This document shows, piece by piece, positions 35,634-45,206 of a stretch of 64,000 nucleotides of DNA (positions are counted from its first letter, which is position 1; the number at the start of each line of letters is the position of its first letter). This DNA is from JANQMY01 sp965228775 (GTDB taxonomy: Bacteria; Pseudomonadota; Alphaproteobacteria; JANQMY01), in the NCBI GenBank assembly GCA_965228775.1, contig OZ245840.1, positions 3,968,001-4,032,000 of the forward strand, given 5' to 3'. Position numbers and translations under genes: made by a program. The notes beneath the pieces are model-generated. The model saw only the letters and a program-made list of their open reading frames with translations. It searched no databases and was not told the origin of the DNA.

Positions 35634-35949
35634 ATATTGATTGCTACAGGTTGAGTTGTTAGCGTGTCAATTATCGGCGAGATGGGTGTGTCGCTTGGGG
35701 GGTCGTTCTCGTCATCTAAGCACAAACAGCCACCGGCACCGCCAGAGAGGCCTCCGCGTATTTGGCCGGAGGGGCGGAATGCCGTTCGAATTTGAAGTAC
35801 GTCACACCCAAAATTGGACCCACCGGAGAGGTCATCCGGGTGCAAATGAATTTGTGCGGACGGGTAATCTCTTCTTGGAATGAAAATAATGCCGGCACCC
35901 TGCCACTATGATCGGGAAAAAATGGGGCCGGGAAACTAGGGAGATGAGT

Positions 35950-38415
35950 ATGCTTACCAGGGGACCTGAGTACCTCCGGCGGTGGGGCTTTGCCGCATTG
36001 GCACTGTCGACGTCTTTGACAGGTGCAACTTCGGCGTTCGCTCAGTTGGACGAAATTATCGTGACGGCTCAGAAGCGTGAACAATCGCTTCAAGAGGTGC
36101 CGATATCCGTACAAGCTTACAATGGCGAGTTCTTGACGAATGCAGGGGTCGACGACCTTATTGAACTTCAGTTTTTCTCACCAGGCCTTGTGGCTGTGGC
36201 GTCCGCAAACAATGTTGCGACTTCGATCGGCCTTCGCGGATTGGGAACGACAGGTGGCAGCGTTGCGCTCGAATCCGCGGTCGGCATCTATATCGATGGC
36301 GTTTACCGGTCCCGTCAAACGTCAGCCATTGGCGATTTGGTTGACATAGAGCGTGTTGAGATTCTGAAAGGTCCGCAAGGGACGCTCTTTGGTCGAAATA
36401 CAATCGCGGGGGCCTTGCAGTACATTACGGTTGCACCGCAAGACGAATTCGGTGGCTGGGCAGAGTTTCAGGCCGGCAACCTTGATTTCTACAATGTCAA
36501 AGGCGCGGTCAATATACCGATCGTGGAAGGCAAACTTGCGACTCGTTTTTCAGGAAGCTGGGCGCGGCGCGACGGTTACGTCGAAAACATAACGACCGGC
36601 TCGGAAACCAACGAGCGTGACCGGTATCAGATGCGTGGGCAGGCATTATTTACGCCCACCGAAGACATTTCGTTGCGCATCATTGGCGACTATTCGAAAC
36701 TGGACGAATCGTGCTGCTCATACGGAAACTTTGCTGATGGTGTTCAAGACGCGTTATTTGTTCCTGCGGGGCTTGTTGTTCCAGCGTCGCAGTTCAATGA
36801 CGATATCTACGCGTCTAATGTTGACTCCACATCTGATGTTGAAGAGTGGGGGATATCCGGTGAACTGAACTGGAATATCAAAGACCTCTTTACACTGACA
36901 TCAATCACAGCATACCGAAGCTTCGAATCCAGCAATCTCGTGGATGCGGATATCACAGGGTCGGATATTGCTTTGGCCAGTGACACGGCTGAGCAAAAGT
37001 CGTTCAGTCAGGAAATTAGGTTTTCCGGCAACATTGCTGATCGTGTGGAATGGGTTGCTGGAGGCTTCTACTTTGATCAGTCATTGGACAATGTCAGATC
37101 TGTCACCAGCGGGGCTTTGGGTAACGCCTTCAATCTGCCATTGGCGCCAACGGCGACACTCTCGGACATCGTGTTCTTGGGGGCGTTTGCGCCACTTATT
37201 CCGGCAGGCTCGGATTGCGCGACAAGCTTGATACCTGTTTTTGTGCCGTCTTGTTCACTACCGGCCTTTCCGGAAGGAGAGGGGACACTTGATGTCTCCA
37301 ATCAGGACCACGAAAGCTGGGCCATTTTTGCGCAAGGCGACTTCAGTGTAATGGAAGATCTCATCGTCACGCTGGGCCTACGCTACAACAACGAGAAAAA
37401 GACGCTTGATACTGATTTCGGTGAGACCGGCTTTTTCCCTGCGTTTCTGTTGAACCCGGTCCTGACCCCGGCCAATGCCGACCAGCAAGGGATTCGTTTT
37501 GAAGACGACAACCTTTCCGGCACGGCGAAGCTGTCCTATTTCTGGACCGATGACATCATGACGTATTTCTCCTACAGCCGAGGTTACAAGGCCGGCGGGA
37601 CGAATACGGGACGTCTTGCTCTCACGGCAACCAGTGCGACGGCAGCGGCAGTCGAATATCTTCTGACCGGTGATGTCACGTCGGCGACGGCGGAAACCTT
37701 GCTGCCCGCCACGTTCGGGCCTGAGATTGCGAAGTCTTTTGAGTTAGGCGTCAAGAGCGACATCTTCGATAGCCGCCTTCGTGTCAACTTGGCTCTTTTC
37801 CGGACCGTCTTCGATGACCTTCAGCAAACCGGACTGACGCCGACGGGCTTTGCGCTCACCAATGCCGGCCGGGTAACGTCACAAGGGTTTGAGTTGGATG
37901 CTCAGGCTGTGCCGTTTGATTGGCTCAGCCTTTCCGGCAGCGTTGCTTTTGTCGATGCACGATATGACGAATTCGACATTGGCCCGTGTATCGTTTCGGT
38001 CAATCTGGCTTTGTCGCCGGACATCGGCCAGCCCGGATTTCCGAACATCTGCGATGTGGCCGGTAACCGCGTTCAAGGAACGCCGCAATGGTCGGCAGCG
38101 GGATCGGCGCGTGTCATGCACCAGATCTTCAATGATGTGCTCGGCTATGGCCAGGTCGATATTCGCTGGACAGGGGATACGTTGTACGGACCGGAAAACG
38201 ACCCGAACAAAACGGTCGGTGACTTCTCCCTGGTCAATATGCGGGTTGGTGCAGCCACTGCTGACGGACTTGTCGACATTTCCTTCTGGGGCAAGAATGT
38301 CTTTGATGTGGACTATGCAAGTGTTCCGCTTGGGAATGTTATTCGTCCCCAGTCGGTGATTGCGGGCCATACCGAACCGCGTACCTACGGCGTCACAGTA
38401 CGTTCGCGGTTTTAG
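35950..38415 (+). CDS. TonB-dependent outer-membrane receptor 2
   Basis: About 821 residues from ATG 35950, chosen because AGGGAG at 35938-35943 is correctly spaced for it; ATGs at 35908 and 35944 are in frame. After a signal peptide (ending SAFA) comes LDEIIVTAQKREQSLQEVPISV, the TonB-box/plug start typical of sphingomonad-type receptors, then VEILKGPQGTLFGRNTIAGA and a barrel ending in Arg-Phe. It probably imports the substrate of block B. A hairpin terminator follows. Confidence 0.92.
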   Translation: MLTRGPEYLRRWGFAALALSTSLTGATSAFAQLDEIIVTAQKREQSLQEVPISVQAYNGEFLTNAGVDDLIELQFFSPGLVAVASANNVATSIGLRGLGTTGGSVALESAVGIYIDGVYRSRQTSAIGDLVDIERVEILKGPQGTLFGRNTIAGALQYITVAPQDEFGGWAEFQAGNLDFYNVKGAVNIPIVEGKLATRFSGSWARRDGYVENITTGSETNERDRYQMRGQALFTPTEDISLRIIGDYSKLDESCCSYGNFADGVQDALFVPAGLVVPASQFNDDIYASNVDSTSDVEEWGISGELNWNIKDLFTLTSITAYRSFESSNLVDADITGSDIALASDTAEQKSFSQEIRFSGNIADRVEWVAGGFYFDQSLDNVRSVTSGALGNAFNLPLAPTATLSDIVFLGAFAPLIPAGSDCATSLIPVFVPSCSLPAFPEGEGTLDVSNQDHESWAIFAQGDFSVMEDLIVTLGLRYNNEKKTLDTDFGETGFFPAFLLNPVLTPANADQQGIRFEDDNLSGTAKLSYFWTDDIMTYFSYSRGYKAGGTNTGRLALTATSATAAAVEYLLTGDVTSATAETLLPATFGPEIAKSFELGVKSDIFDSRLRVNLALFRTVFDDLQQTGLTPTGFALTNAGRVTSQGFELDAQAVPFDWLSLSGSVAFVDARYDEFDIGPCIVSVNLALSPDIGQPGFPNICDVAGNRVQGTPQWSAAGSARVMHQIFNDVLGYGQVDIRWTGDTLYGPENDPNKTVGDFSLVNMRVGAATADGLVDISFWGKNVFDVDYASVPLGNVIRPQSVIAGHTEPRTYGVTVRSRF

Positions 38416-38438
38416 GAACGCATAACCGAAAAAAGTGG

Positions 38439-38468
38439 AGGCCGGGGCAAAAAGGTCCCGGCCTTCGG
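38439..38468 (+). terminator. Terminator after TonB receptor 2
   Basis: AGGCCGGG (38439-38446) and CCCGGCCT (38457-38464) pair perfectly with a 10-base loop and are followed by TCGGTTT; flanking CCGAA/TTCGG can lengthen the stem. It separates the receptor from the GPH transporter. Confidence 0.6.
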
Positions 38469-38540
38469 TTTGACTAGAACTCAAGAATTTCGTGCATCCT
38501 GGGAATCTATCTATCCATTGGCACACTGAGTAAGTGATAC

Positions 38541-40118
38541 ATGAAACAAGCCGACACAGACGGATCTCATGCGACTGCAATGGATGGGTTGACCAAGTTT
38601 ACCTATGGCTTTGGGGCAATCGCCTATACGGTCAAGGACTACGGTTTCGGCTTCATTTTGATATTCTATGGTGCCGTTCTCGGGGTTCCGCCCGCCCTTA
38701 CCAGCCTTGCGATTTTCATCGCCCTAATGGTCGATGCTGTCTCAGATCCGATAATAGGAATGTGGTCTGATTCCCTGCGGTCGCGTTGGGGGCGCCGCCA
38801 TCCGTTCATGTACGCTTCGGCTTTACCCGTCTCGATCGGCGTTTACCTGTTATTCAATCCGCCAGCGGATCTTCGAGGTGCAGATCTATTTCCATATCTT
38901 CTGTCTCTCGCTATTCTCATCAGGGTTTCGATTACCCTTTATGAAATTCCCTCGCTTTCTCTCGTTGCAGAACTGACCGACAGTTACGATCAGCGAACAT
39001 CCTTGGTGGGCTATCGCACGCTTCTCGGTGCTGTCGGAGCCTTCGCGGTCTCCATATTTACCCTTACTCAATTGCTCGTCGCCACCGAAGGCGAACCGAA
39101 TGGCTACTTCAACATAGATGGCTACTCAACGTATGGCGCTCTCGCAGGGGGCGTAATCTTTCTGGCGATCATGGTCTCGGCGATTGGAACTCATAGGCAC
39201 ATTCCCGATTTGAGAAAGCCGCCTCCGAAGCAAATGTTCAATCTCAACCGTACTATGTCTGAGTTGGCGGAAACTTTCTCAAATCCATCATTCATCGCGA
39301 TCTTTCTTGCGTCGCTCATGTTCGGAATGGCGTCGGGGATCGCGGCAAATCTGAACCATCACATCAATAACTTTTTCTGGGGACTAACGCCTCAACAGGT
39401 TGGGATAATTTCCATAGCCGCGTTCTTCTCCGCAGCGATTGCCTTTCGAATTGCGCCGATCGTTACACGTACGATGGGAAAGAAAAGAGGGGGGATTATT
39501 GTCGGCGCGATTGCCTTTTTTGCATCACCCATGGCCATGGCTTTGAGTCTCATCGGCTGGTTTCCCGCACCAGGTACAGACGCGTTGTTCTACACGCTGG
39601 TCGTGTTCGTCCTTGTAGATTTTTCGCTTATTTTCACGGCACAGATACTCATTACATCGATGATCGCTGACATTGTGGAGGACAGCGAACTCAAAACCGG
39701 GCGGCGGTCGGAAGGACTGTTCTTTTCGGCGCAGACATTCGCCAAAAAATCAGTGTCCGGACTCGGCGCTCTTTTTGCTGGGCTCATGCTGTCGACGGTT
39801 GGTTTTCCATCAGGAACGCGGCCAGACTATGTCGATCCGGAAACGATCCGTCATTTGGCGATACTCTATGTCCCGACCATGTTGGCCGTCTACGGTATCG
39901 GGATTTTCTTGCTTACGCTCTACAAGATTGACCGCAAGCAACACGAAGAAAACCTATCGCGCCTTAAGACCGTGCAACCGGCCGTGCCCATACCGGCATT
40001 TGCTGCTGACGGAAAACCAGTATCGGCAGCGCCGGTGCCGCCGGCGGAGAAGACGCAAAGTGATGCACCACAACCGTCCGGCGTGGACGGCGCCAAAAAA
40101 GACTCCAAAACCGAATGA
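38541..40118 (+). CDS. GPH-type MFS cation symporter
   Basis: 525 residues with about 12 membrane segments. DAVSDPIIGMWSDSLRSRWG followed by RRHPFM is the glycoside-pentoside-hexuronide symporter signature (MFS_2). Members in alphaproteobacterial catabolic clusters carry non-sugar substrates too. The last 60 residues form a hydrophilic tail rich in Pro, Ala and Lys. No strong ribosome site is visible before ATG 38541. It precedes the aldehyde dehydrogenase gene by 19 bases. Confidence 0.85.
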   Translation: MKQADTDGSHATAMDGLTKFTYGFGAIAYTVKDYGFGFILIFYGAVLGVPPALTSLAIFIALMVDAVSDPIIGMWSDSLRSRWGRRHPFMYASALPVSIGVYLLFNPPADLRGADLFPYLLSLAILIRVSITLYEIPSLSLVAELTDSYDQRTSLVGYRTLLGAVGAFAVSIFTLTQLLVATEGEPNGYFNIDGYSTYGALAGGVIFLAIMVSAIGTHRHIPDLRKPPPKQMFNLNRTMSELAETFSNPSFIAIFLASLMFGMASGIAANLNHHINNFFWGLTPQQVGIISIAAFFSAAIAFRIAPIVTRTMGKKRGGIIVGAIAFFASPMAMALSLIGWFPAPGTDALFYTLVVFVLVDFSLIFTAQILITSMIADIVEDSELKTGRRSEGLFFSAQTFAKKSVSGLGALFAGLMLSTVGFPSGTRPDYVDPETIRHLAILYVPTMLAVYGIGIFLLTLYKIDRKQHEENLSRLKTVQPAVPIPAFAADGKPVSAAPVPPAEKTQSDAPQPSGVDGAKKDSKTE

Positions 40119-40137
40119 TCGTGAAGAGGGAACCGAA

Positions 40138-41565
40138 GTGAGAGACTACACAAAATTTTACATAGATGGCGATTGGGTCGATCCAGTCGGAAAAGACCAT
40201 CTCGATGTCATTAATCCGGCGACAGAGGAAACTTGCGGTGTCATCAGCCTGGGAACAGAAGCTGATGTGAACCTTGCCGCGGCAGCCGCGCATCGGGCTT
40301 TCGCCAGTTTCTCGACCACAAGCCGCCAGGAACGTATTGAGTTACTGGAGGCTGTTGCCGCGAAATATCAAGAACGCTTCGACGACATGGCAAATGCCAT
40401 AACTGAAGAGATGGGGGCGCCCGCTTGGCTTGCAAAGGCCGCCCAGGCGCGTGTGGGAAGAGATCATTTGATCAATGCAGCGAAAATTTTGCGGGACTTC
40501 AAACTCGATGACCCGCAGGGACCGACGTTGCTGGCCAAAGAACCTATCGGTGTTTGTGCGTTCATCACGCCGTGGAACTGGCCGTCAAACCAGATCGGCT
40601 GCAAAATAGCACCGGCGATTGCTACCGGCTGCACTGTTATCCTGAAGCCTTCCGAGATAGCCCCCTTCTCAGGGTACATTTGGGCGGAAATTATGGATGC
40701 CGCAGGCGTACAGGCAGGTGTGTTCAATCTGGTCAATGGAGAAGGACCCGTTGTGGGAGCGGCATTGTCCTGGCATCCGAAAGTGGACATGGTTTCATTT
40801 ACCGGGTCAACCAGGGCCGGTATTGAAGTTGCTAGAAATGCTGCCTCGACCGTTAAGCGCGTGCACCAAGAGCTTGGCGGGAAATCTCCGAACATTATTC
40901 TCGATGATGCGGATCTGTCCGAAGCCATACCGAGGGGCATTATGCAGGTGATGGTGAATTCCGGTCAGAGCTGTAACGCGCCAACGCGTATGCTCGTACC
41001 CAGATCGAAACTATCGGAAGTGGTTGCCTTAGCAAAAGAAACTGCGGAGGCGGTTACCGTGGGGGATCCAAACAGCGATGCTCGCGTGGGGCCGCTCGTA
41101 TCCGAAGTTCAATGGAACAAGGTGCAAGGGCTGATACAGAAGGGGATTGATGAAGGGGCCAAGCTGGTGACAGGCGGTCTTGGAAAACCTGAGGAATGCG
41201 AAACAGGGTACTTCGTGAAGCCGACCATCTTTGCGGATGTGACCAATGATATGGCCATTGCACGAGAAGAAATCTTTGGTCCTGTTGTGTCGATTATTTC
41301 GTATGAGACGGAAGAGGAAGCCATCGAAATTGGTAACGATACGGACTATGGCCTGGCAGCCTATGTTCAATCGACGAACTTGGAGCGAGCGCGGGCGGTT
41401 GCGCGGAAGCTGCGTGCGGGGCAAGTCAACATCAATGGCACGCCAAACGATCCGATGGCTCCATTTGGCGGATACAAGCAGTCCGGTAATGGCCGCGAAT
41501 GGGGGCCCCTGGCGTTCGAAGAGTTCCTCGAAGTGAAAGCGATTTTAGGGTTTGAGGCTGCATAA
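40138..41565 (+). CDS. Aldehyde dehydrogenase family protein
   Basis: 475 residues from GTG 40138, which has AGAGGG at 40125-40130; the frame stays open upstream to 39673 but that stretch only overlaps the transporter gene out of frame. PWNWPS supplies Asn147, HQELGGKSP Glu245 and NSGQSCNAP the nucleophile Cys279, the full NAD(P)-dependent aldehyde dehydrogenase set. It would oxidise an aldehyde from the Fe-ADH, PQQ or P450 steps to the acid. Confidence 0.92.
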   Translation: MRDYTKFYIDGDWVDPVGKDHLDVINPATEETCGVISLGTEADVNLAAAAAHRAFASFSTTSRQERIELLEAVAAKYQERFDDMANAITEEMGAPAWLAKAAQARVGRDHLINAAKILRDFKLDDPQGPTLLAKEPIGVCAFITPWNWPSNQIGCKIAPAIATGCTVILKPSEIAPFSGYIWAEIMDAAGVQAGVFNLVNGEGPVVGAALSWHPKVDMVSFTGSTRAGIEVARNAASTVKRVHQELGGKSPNIILDDADLSEAIPRGIMQVMVNSGQSCNAPTRMLVPRSKLSEVVALAKETAEAVTVGDPNSDARVGPLVSEVQWNKVQGLIQKGIDEGAKLVTGGLGKPEECETGYFVKPTIFADVTNDMAIAREEIFGPVVSIISYETEEEAIEIGNDTDYGLAAYVQSTNLERARAVARKLRAGQVNINGTPNDPMAPFGGYKQSGNGREWGPLAFEEFLEVKAILGFEAA

Positions 41566-41636
41566 GCGTAATGTGAAGCGCAATCACGCTGCCGCCAGTG
41601 AGATAACTTTAGGAAAGAGTATCTGAATGGATCGTA

Positions 41637-41671
41637 GTGTATCGCCCGGTCGATAAACCCGCGCGATACAC
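41637..41671. terminator. Hairpin between convergent ALDH and MDR genes
   Basis: GTGTATCGC (41637-41645) pairs with GCGATACAC (41663-41671) across a 17-base loop, between the stop codons of two convergent genes. No T run, so a bidirectional but weak terminator is my best reading. Confidence 0.4.
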
Positions 41672-41715
41672 CACTCTGCTTACGGCATGGAAAATGGAGA
41701 AGACTGCAAGACAGG

Positions 41716-42774
41716 TTAGTCTCGAATGTGAACAAGCTGCTTTCCAAAGTTCTTGCCAGCCAACATACCTTTAAACGCTTCCGGTGCGCTCTCTAAACCT
41801 TCCGATACAGACTCTCGATATTTGAGATCTCCTGACCGCACCAAATCGGCCAGTGTGTTGGTAATTTCTTGATGCTGATCTTGCCATTCAGCCACCAGAA
41901 AGAACCTGTGCTCCGGCGGCGATTTCATGGCCCCAAAGATGTGCATCGGTGTCTCTACTGTCTCAGGCGAAGTAGTGTTGTAAACCGATACGAACCCACA
42001 AATCGGAACCCTGCTGCCTTTGTTCAAGAGAGGAACAATAGCCTTTGAGACATCGCCTCCCACATTTTCAAAGTAGATATCTATGCCATTGGGGCAAGCT
42101 GCCTTTAGCTGCTGCGATAGGTCTCCCGATTTATAGTCGAGACACGCGTCGAAACCTAAATCGTTGACAACGAATTCACACTTTTTCGAACCGCCAGCGA
42201 TTCCGACGACCTTACAATTTTGGCTTTTGGCCAATTGTCCGACCACGCTGCCCACAGCTCCTGAAGCAGCAGACACGACAAGGGTCTCTCCGGCGACCGG
42301 TTTTCCAAGAAATGTCAGGCCGCAATAGGCTGTTCGTCCTGGCATACCTGCGACGCCCAAATATGCTTGAACGGGAATTCCCTTGGGATCGACTTTGTAG
42401 AGGCCGTCTTCAGAATCGGAGGCAGCATAATATTCCTGCCAGCCCGAGTGACATGTGACGATGTCTCCAACTTGGAATTTGCCAGATTTGGAGTCGATGA
42501 CGCGTCCAACGACTTCGCCCGGCATGGTTCCGCCAATGGCGACGGGGTCTTGATAACTCTCCATGTCGTTCATTTGGGGGCGCATATAGGGGTCTAGGGA
42601 AAGCCACAGGGACTCAACAAGTATCTCGCCGTCTTTTGCATTTGGTGCCTCAGATGTCTTTAAGGTTAAATCACCTGTTCGAACCTCGCCATTCGGCCGA
42701 CGGCTCAAGACAATTGCTCTGTTCTGCCTAACGCCGTTTTTGCCGAATAGTCTGTTTAGCGCCCTTCGTAACAT
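41716..42774 (-). CDS. Zinc-independent MDR-family NADP-dependent oxidoreductase
   Basis: 352 residues. NRAIVLSRRPNGE, DPYMRPQM, GRTAYCGLTF and VSAASGAVGSVVGQLAK identify the medium-chain reductases related to prostaglandin/leukotriene B4 reductases and CurA, which reduce the alpha,beta double bond of enones using NADPH. It carries about 15 extra basic residues at the N-terminus compared with relatives. It is convergent with the aldehyde dehydrogenase gene. A role in saturating an enone intermediate is plausible. Confidence 0.88.
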   Translation of the reverse strand: MLRRALNRLFGKNGVRQNRAIVLSRRPNGEVRTGDLTLKTSEAPNAKDGEILVESLWLSLDPYMRPQMNDMESYQDPVAIGGTMPGEVVGRVIDSKSGKFQVGDIVTCHSGWQEYYAASDSEDGLYKVDPKGIPVQAYLGVAGMPGRTAYCGLTFLGKPVAGETLVVSAASGAVGSVVGQLAKSQNCKVVGIAGGSKKCEFVVNDLGFDACLDYKSGDLSQQLKAACPNGIDIYFENVGGDVSKAIVPLLNKGSRVPICGFVSVYNTTSPETVETPMHIFGAMKSPPEHRFFLVAEWQDQHQEITNTLADLVRSGDLKYRESVSEGLESAPEAFKGMLAGKNFGKQLVHIRD

Positions 42775-43085
42775 TCAGATCCCCTTCGTATATGAGCCAA
42801 AAATCCGAGTTCATTTCGGCGAGCTGTGCGGCAGATGCAACATTAGCCAAGTTCGCGTTCCCGACAGCTATTGCAAAGACTTGTCGCCTGGATTATTAAT
42901 CGGACTGCAGTCCACTTACAAAAAGCTCGAACGAGTGTCAATAAACTGAATCTAGAATCGATATTGGGAACGCCGAAGTGAATGTCGATCCATTAGCCGC
43001 ATTGGTGTTGTCCCGAACATCGATTGAAGCAGGTTTCAGTAAGCCGGTCTCAGTTTGATTGAGCCATCAAGCGCCGGAGATTCCA
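42775..43085. other. Intergenic region, nothing recognised
   Basis: About 310 bases between the MDR reductase (minus) and the short gene at 43086. No protein, RNA or clear palindrome was seen; promoters for both sides are expected here. Confidence 0.4.
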
Positions 43086-43151
43086 ATGACTGACGCCAAA
43101 CAGCCCCGCAAGCTGGGTCCAATGAAACCATCCAAGAAGGTACAGAAATGA
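43086..43151 (+). CDS. Short basic 21-codon ORF coupled to Fe-ADH 2
   Basis: ATG 43086 lies five bases after GGAGA (43076-43080) and opens 21 codons starting MTDAKQPRKLGP, with seven Lys or Arg residues and no hydrophobic segment. Its TGA stop overlaps the ATG of the Fe-ADH gene (ATGA), the pattern of translational coupling. It may be a leader peptide or a small protein; no family is recognised. The Fe-ADH gene also has its own AAGAAGG site inside this frame. Confidence 0.45.
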   Translation: MTDAKQPRKLGPMKPSKKVQK

Positions 43152-44335
43152 CTGCTCAACAAATAAAGGAAACTCGGTTTCGTTTTTCGGGAGTTGACCA
43201 AGTCCTACTAGAGGCTAGGGCCAGCGAGGTGCTGCCCCGGGAATTACGATTGTTGGGATACGAACGTGTGTTGATTGTCTGTTCAAAGACTCTCAATACC
43301 AAAACAAATATCATCCGAGACATAGAAAAGAGCTTAGGAGATACCGTTGTTGGAACCACGGATGAAGTTGGCGAACATGCTCCGTGGGGAAATATCTTCG
43401 CTGCGGCCAAACTTGCCAAGAAATTGAAGGCCGATGTTATTCTGGGTGTTGGCGGCGGTTCTGTTATCGACTTCTGCAAGATGGTCCAACTGTGTATCTC
43501 GGAGAATTGTTTCGAGAAGGACAAAATTTTTCAATACAAAATTCGCTGGACTGAGGATGGACCCGTCTCCGGCTCTAAAGCTGCTCCGGCAATCCGGCAA
43601 ATCATCATACCCACGACCCTTGCCACAGCAGAATGGACCTCGGGAGGCACGCCGGTCGACGAAGAGACGAGGCTAAAGACGCTTTTTTATGTTCCGCAAA
43701 GCGGGCCTGAACTTATTCTTTATGACGAGGAAATTCTCAGTCATACGCCAGCACACCTTCTCTTATCCACCGCAGTACGTGGCTTGGACCATGCTATCAA
43801 TACTCGATGTGCTGTGATTCAGCACCCTATGGCCAATACGCTAACGGAAGAGGCCATAAAACTATTCATTGAGAATATGCCATTGTTAAAACAAGGCTCT
43901 CGCGATTTGAAGGTTTTGAGAAACTGCCAATTGGCGGCCTGGTACACGGGCATTTGTCAGCAAAGTGTGATGCACGGCTTTAGTCATTTCATGGTTCATG
44001 TTCTTGGACCGTATGCGAAAGTATCTCACAGCGATGCCGCATGTGTACTGATGCTCGCACAGGCTAAGTGGCTTGAGGGGTATGCAGAAGAACCGCACAA
44101 CGCAATCAAAGCCAAACTTGGAAGACCAATTGAGACGCTTCATTCCATACTTCTAGATTTGCTGAAACAGTTGGGTATGCCCACGACCTTGGCTGATCTT
44201 GGAGTGGAACCTGATTTGGTCGAAGAGATGATCCAGCCTGCGTTGGATTATGAGCTTGTAACCACGAACAATTTAAGGCCTATAAAAACTGCTGACGACA
44301 TCAGGGCTGTTATGAACCTTGCGTGGGAGAATTAG
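43148..44335 (+). CDS. Iron-containing alcohol dehydrogenase family protein (copy 2)
   Basis: 395 residues, closely related to the protein at 2745-3941. GGGSVID starts at residue 102; RGLDHAINTRC gives His215 with Arg211 at the usual metal-Asp position and Asp214 just before the His; HGFSHFMVHVLG and KVSHSDAACVLM keep the other histidines. Predicted NAD(P)-dependent alcohol or keto-acid oxidoreductase with uncertain metal use. It is coupled to the short frame at 43086 and lies before TetR 2. Confidence 0.82.
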   Translation: MTAQQIKETRFRFSGVDQVLLEARASEVLPRELRLLGYERVLIVCSKTLNTKTNIIRDIEKSLGDTVVGTTDEVGEHAPWGNIFAAAKLAKKLKADVILGVGGGSVIDFCKMVQLCISENCFEKDKIFQYKIRWTEDGPVSGSKAAPAIRQIIIPTTLATAEWTSGGTPVDEETRLKTLFYVPQSGPELILYDEEILSHTPAHLLLSTAVRGLDHAINTRCAVIQHPMANTLTEEAIKLFIENMPLLKQGSRDLKVLRNCQLAAWYTGICQQSVMHGFSHFMVHVLGPYAKVSHSDAACVLMLAQAKWLEGYAEEPHNAIKAKLGRPIETLHSILLDLLKQLGMPTTLADLGVEPDLVEEMIQPALDYELVTTNNLRPIKTADDIRAVMNLAWEN

Positions 44336-44435
44336 TTCAGCAGCCGGGCAAAAATCCGTTCTTGTGATACGGACACAGAGCTATTCGATTGATTGCCGTT
44401 GCCGATGGAATCGAGCGTCTAACTTTTCAGTGTCT

Positions 44436-45044
44436 CTAGGGTGATGCATTTAGCATCGCTCTGGTCAACCATTCTATTCGTTGGATTTCTAGTTTGGTTT
44501 GTCGCTCGGAAGGCTTGGGAGTCACCAAAGTCAGCGCCGGGATGAGACATTGTGCAAACCATTCGCCGCGACCATTGGAAAGGATGGAGTCATAAGATGC
44601 CGCAAGCGTATATTTGAGCCAAGCAGAGGCGCCTGAGTCAACCCACCAGTCGGCCGGCATATCCTCACGCATAATGGTGGCGGAAATCAGGTCGGCATGT
44701 TCCATGTTGAAATTCGCCATGGTTTTGACGAACCAGAGAAGCAGCGATTCCGCTTGAATCCCTTTTTTGTTTTTTCGATGAAGTTGCGTCTGTACGTCTG
44801 ATAGTTCGTCGATAATGAGCGCTTTCGCCAAGGCGGCTTTATTCTCGAAACGCCGGTACAAAGTGCCTTTACCAACACCGCTTCGGGCAGCCAGTTCAGA
44901 CATTCGAAGATCGAGGATCGACATTTCTTCCAGCATAATCTTCGTTTGATCCAAAATCAGTTGACGGTTGCGGGCGGCATCTGATCTCTCATCGGGAAAG
45001 TACTCAGTCGGCAAATGGTCGGGAAGATTACTGAAAGTCGGCAT
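44436..45044 (-). CDS. TetR-family regulator 2
   Basis: 202 residues. The DNA-binding region reads LRMSELAARSGVGKGTLYRRFENKA, a standard TetR helix-turn-helix with the adjoining helix, preceded by an unusually long proline- and acid-containing N-terminus (MPTFSNLPDHLPTEYFPDER). The ligand-binding part is helical and unremarkable. It converges with Fe-ADH 2 and is the last protein gene before the tRNA, so it may control Fe-ADH 2 or an upstream block. Confidence 0.88.
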   Translation of the reverse strand: MPTFSNLPDHLPTEYFPDERSDAARNRQLILDQTKIMLEEMSILDLRMSELAARSGVGKGTLYRRFENKAALAKALIIDELSDVQTQLHRKNKKGIQAESLLLWFVKTMANFNMEHADLISATIMREDMPADWWVDSGASAWLKYTLAASYDSILSNGRGEWFAQCLIPALTLVTPKPSERQTKLEIQRIEWLTRAMLNASP

Positions 45045-45146
45045 GGGCAGATGTGTCGAAGTTTGTTTTATGCACTACGATCTGGGATATTTTGATGATC
45101 AGACCGGAAGGCTCGAACCCTTGGCTAACCCATTCGGTCCGGATGT

Positions 45147-45185
45147 GTTACCCATGTCTCAGGTATAAACCGTTACCTATGTCCT
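45147..45185. repeat. Direct repeat near tRNA 3' end
   Basis: GTTACCCATGTCTC (45147-45160) and GTTACCTATGTCCT (45172-45185) are imperfect direct repeats with a 25-base period, lying about 22 bases beyond the 3' end of tRNA-Arg. They could be the remains of an insertion-sequence end or recombinase site; there is no transposase or integrase gene beside them. Confidence 0.3.
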
Positions 45186-45206
45186 TTGTATGGACCCTTG
45201 ATGTAT

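Larger units (their letters stand above)
35467..35949. other. Long AT-rich divergent regulatory region
   Basis: Nearly 480 bases between the HSL hydrolase (minus) and TonB receptor 2 (plus). The part 35565-35640 is markedly AT-rich and holds two GAATTC-centred palindromes. Short open frames here show no recognisable protein. Confidence 0.5.

Noticed and set aside
39673..40137. Upstream in-frame extension of the aldehyde dehydrogenase
   Set aside because: Overlaps the GPH transporter in another frame; the GTG at 40138 has a good ribosome site and gives a normal-length enzyme.
44968..45168. 66-codon plus-strand frame between TetR 2 and the tRNA
   Set aside because: Covers the TetR start region on the opposite strand and shows no protein family or ribosome site.
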